Origin: Kitasatospora phosalacinea
Lineage (GTDB): Bacteria; Actinomycetota; Actinomycetes; Streptomycetales; Streptomycetaceae
Length of the DNA stretch: 42,141 nucleotides
NCBI RefSeq assembly: GCF_000717185.1
Contig: NZ_JNYE01000103.1
Span: 1 to 42,141 of the forward strand
Direction of reading: 5' to 3'
Within the stretch, counting starts at the first letter, position 1; the number at the start of each line of letters is the position of its first letter. This document shows positions 41,306 to 42,141 of this stretch, piece after piece. A model generated the notes under the pieces. That model ran no database searches and was not told where the DNA came from. It was given only the letters and a program-made list of their open reading frames with translations. Both the position numbers and the translations under genes were made by a program.

Positions 41306-42043
41306 GTGAAACATAGGACGCGTAGCGCGAATACACAGCTCACGGCGTTTCTTGCCGTCGCCTGCCTGGGCGGCAGCCTGCTGTTCGCCGGTGCAGGGGC
41401 AGCGACAGCGAGCACCGCGTCGGACGGACATCTGACGCCGCAGCAGATCGCGGCGCTACCGCACTCCGAGCAGGACAGACTGCTGAACCCGCTACGGGCC
41501 GTGGCAGGAGCTGTGGACGAAGTGGGCCGGGGCCGCGGAGAAGACACCTACGCAGGCGTCGAACTCGACACCTCCGCTCACCGCGTGAAGGTGTACGTCA
41601 CGGCACCGGCCAGTGCCGACGTGCTGCTGGCCGAGGCGAAGCGCCGCCATCCGGGCATCGACCTCTCCCTGGTCAGGGTCGTTGCCGCGAAGTACTCGAA
41701 GAAGCAACTGCACGACGCCCGCAAGCGGCTCGTCACCCAGGGCGTGGCCACCACCCAGCGGATCACCAGCATCGCTGTCGCCGTCGACGGTTCGGGCCTC
41801 GAAGTGGCAACCGGTGCCGCAGCGGCATCCGCAGCGCGTTCGGTCGGCCCCGTCTCCTCGGCCTCGACGGCCGACAGCATCTCCGAGGTCGCCGGAGTAC
41901 CGGTCACCCTGAGCACCGACGGCCAGGTCTCCAGGCCCGCGAGCCGCTACGCCGACATTCCCGGCTGCTGCGGCTACTACGCCGGCGGATTCATCAGCCT
42001 CGGAGGCTGGAACTGCACCACCGGCATTCCGGTACGGAGCAAT
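41306..42043 (+). pseudogene. Secreted S1 (streptogrisin-like) protease precursor, truncated before the catalytic His
   Basis: GTG 41306 with GAGGGGA upstream opens a Sec-type signal peptide (residues 1-33: basic VKHRTRSAN, hydrophobic AFLAVACLGGSLLFAGAGA, cleavage near ATA-S). A propeptide (about 35-210) follows, with VYVTAPASADVLLAEAKRRH and LVTQGVATTQRITSIAVAVD as in streptogrisin prodomains. The mature part begins about residue 220 (GCCGYYAGGFISLGGWNCTT) and reads GIPVRSNS. In the family C-T-x-G-F/I-P-V-R is soon followed by T-A-G-H-C with the catalytic His. Here the similarity stops and sequence that looks like an insertion-sequence end takes over. The frame stays open to the window edge, but the product would lack all three catalytic residues. 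Third-position GC is lower than in neighbouring genes, suggesting transfer. Confidence 0.6.
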
Positions 42044-42141
42044 AGTAGGGCTTGGTCAGGTTCGCCTGAGTGCGGGTATGTCGCGGTGGCAGGTCGGGCA
42101 GTGTCCTGCCCAGGTGGCGAGGACCAGCTGCAGCTCGCGGA
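42044..42141 (-). mobile_element. Probable end of an insertion sequence with transposase C-terminus (partial)
   Basis: The sequence starting TAGGGCTTGGTCAGG replaces the expected protease coding sequence. On the minus strand a frame entering from the window edge reads RELQLVLATWAGHCPTCHRD and ends IPALRRT with TGA at 42056, very close to the presumed IS end. Transposase genes commonly stop this near the terminal repeat, and the CPTC pair suggests a small zinc knuckle. The IS family cannot be named from 98 bp, and the exact boundary is uncertain by several bases. Confidence 0.45.

Overview
The window comes from a very GC-rich actinomycete, most likely Streptomycetaceae (Streptomyces or Kitasatospora). 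Evidence is the near-saturated G/C at third codon positions, frequent GTG starts, a SARP/BTAD regulator, an XRE-DUF5753 plus DUF397 pair, a long (479 aa) glyceraldehyde-3-phosphate dehydrogenase, and WXG100-like type VII secretion (T7SS) substrates. No rRNA, tRNA or CRISPR was seen.

Region 1 (1-20.4 kb, all on the minus strand) is the standout. Four genes run leftward: a 266-aa ESX-like helical protein, a 761-aa Gly-rich protein with a WXG100-like N-terminus, a 294-aa protein with five 12-residue repeats and a WXG100-like C-terminal half, and one giant 5,040-aa protein. The giant starts with a WXG100-like/CpnT-type N-terminal domain. It then carries a lethal-factor-like HExxH metallopeptidase, a class I glutamine amidotransferase/peptidase C26-like domain, a papain-like domain without an obvious catalytic Cys, and an OTU-like cysteine peptidase. 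The C-terminal third holds six divergent copies of a roughly 200-290 aa unit that I do not recognise. A two-hairpin terminator ends the operon. Next to it is the start of a SARP regulator (cut by the window edge) whose promoter carries an 11-bp-phased direct repeat. There is no secretion ATPase or other T7SS machinery and no evident immunity gene in the window. The activities suggest a secreted multi-hydrolase, possibly aimed at eukaryotic proteins; that is inference.

Region 2 (20.7-24.0 kb) has a WD40 propeller protein, a GNAT acetyltransferase and a small unknown protein, all on the minus strand.

Region 3 (24.4-28.0 kb) looks like a drug-modification cassette: a frameshifted FAD monooxygenase, a CatB/Vat-type acetyltransferase and a VOC protein. 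It is divergent from a TetR regulator, with two near-identical palindromic operators in the gap. A decayed HxlR regulator follows.

Region 4 (28.0-30.9 kb) has an ArsR-like regulator divergent from a two-gene operon: a shortened P450-like protein fused to a DinB-like domain, and an isocitrate lyase/PEP mutase family enzyme.

Region 5 (31.1-41 kb) holds ordinary chromosomal genes: an SNF2 helicase with an inserted Gly/Thr/Val repeat, a frameshifted double-GNAT gene, the XRE/DUF397 pair, an MBL-fold hydrolase divergent from a CGNR regulator with three 28-bp operator copies between them, GAPDH, a clan GH-A-like TIM-barrel protein, and a TetR regulator.

Region 6 (41.3 kb to the end) is a secreted S1 (streptogrisin-like) protease broken just before the expected catalytic His, apparently by the end of an insertion sequence. 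Four genes carry apparent single-base frameshifts, so either assembly errors or local gene decay should be considered.
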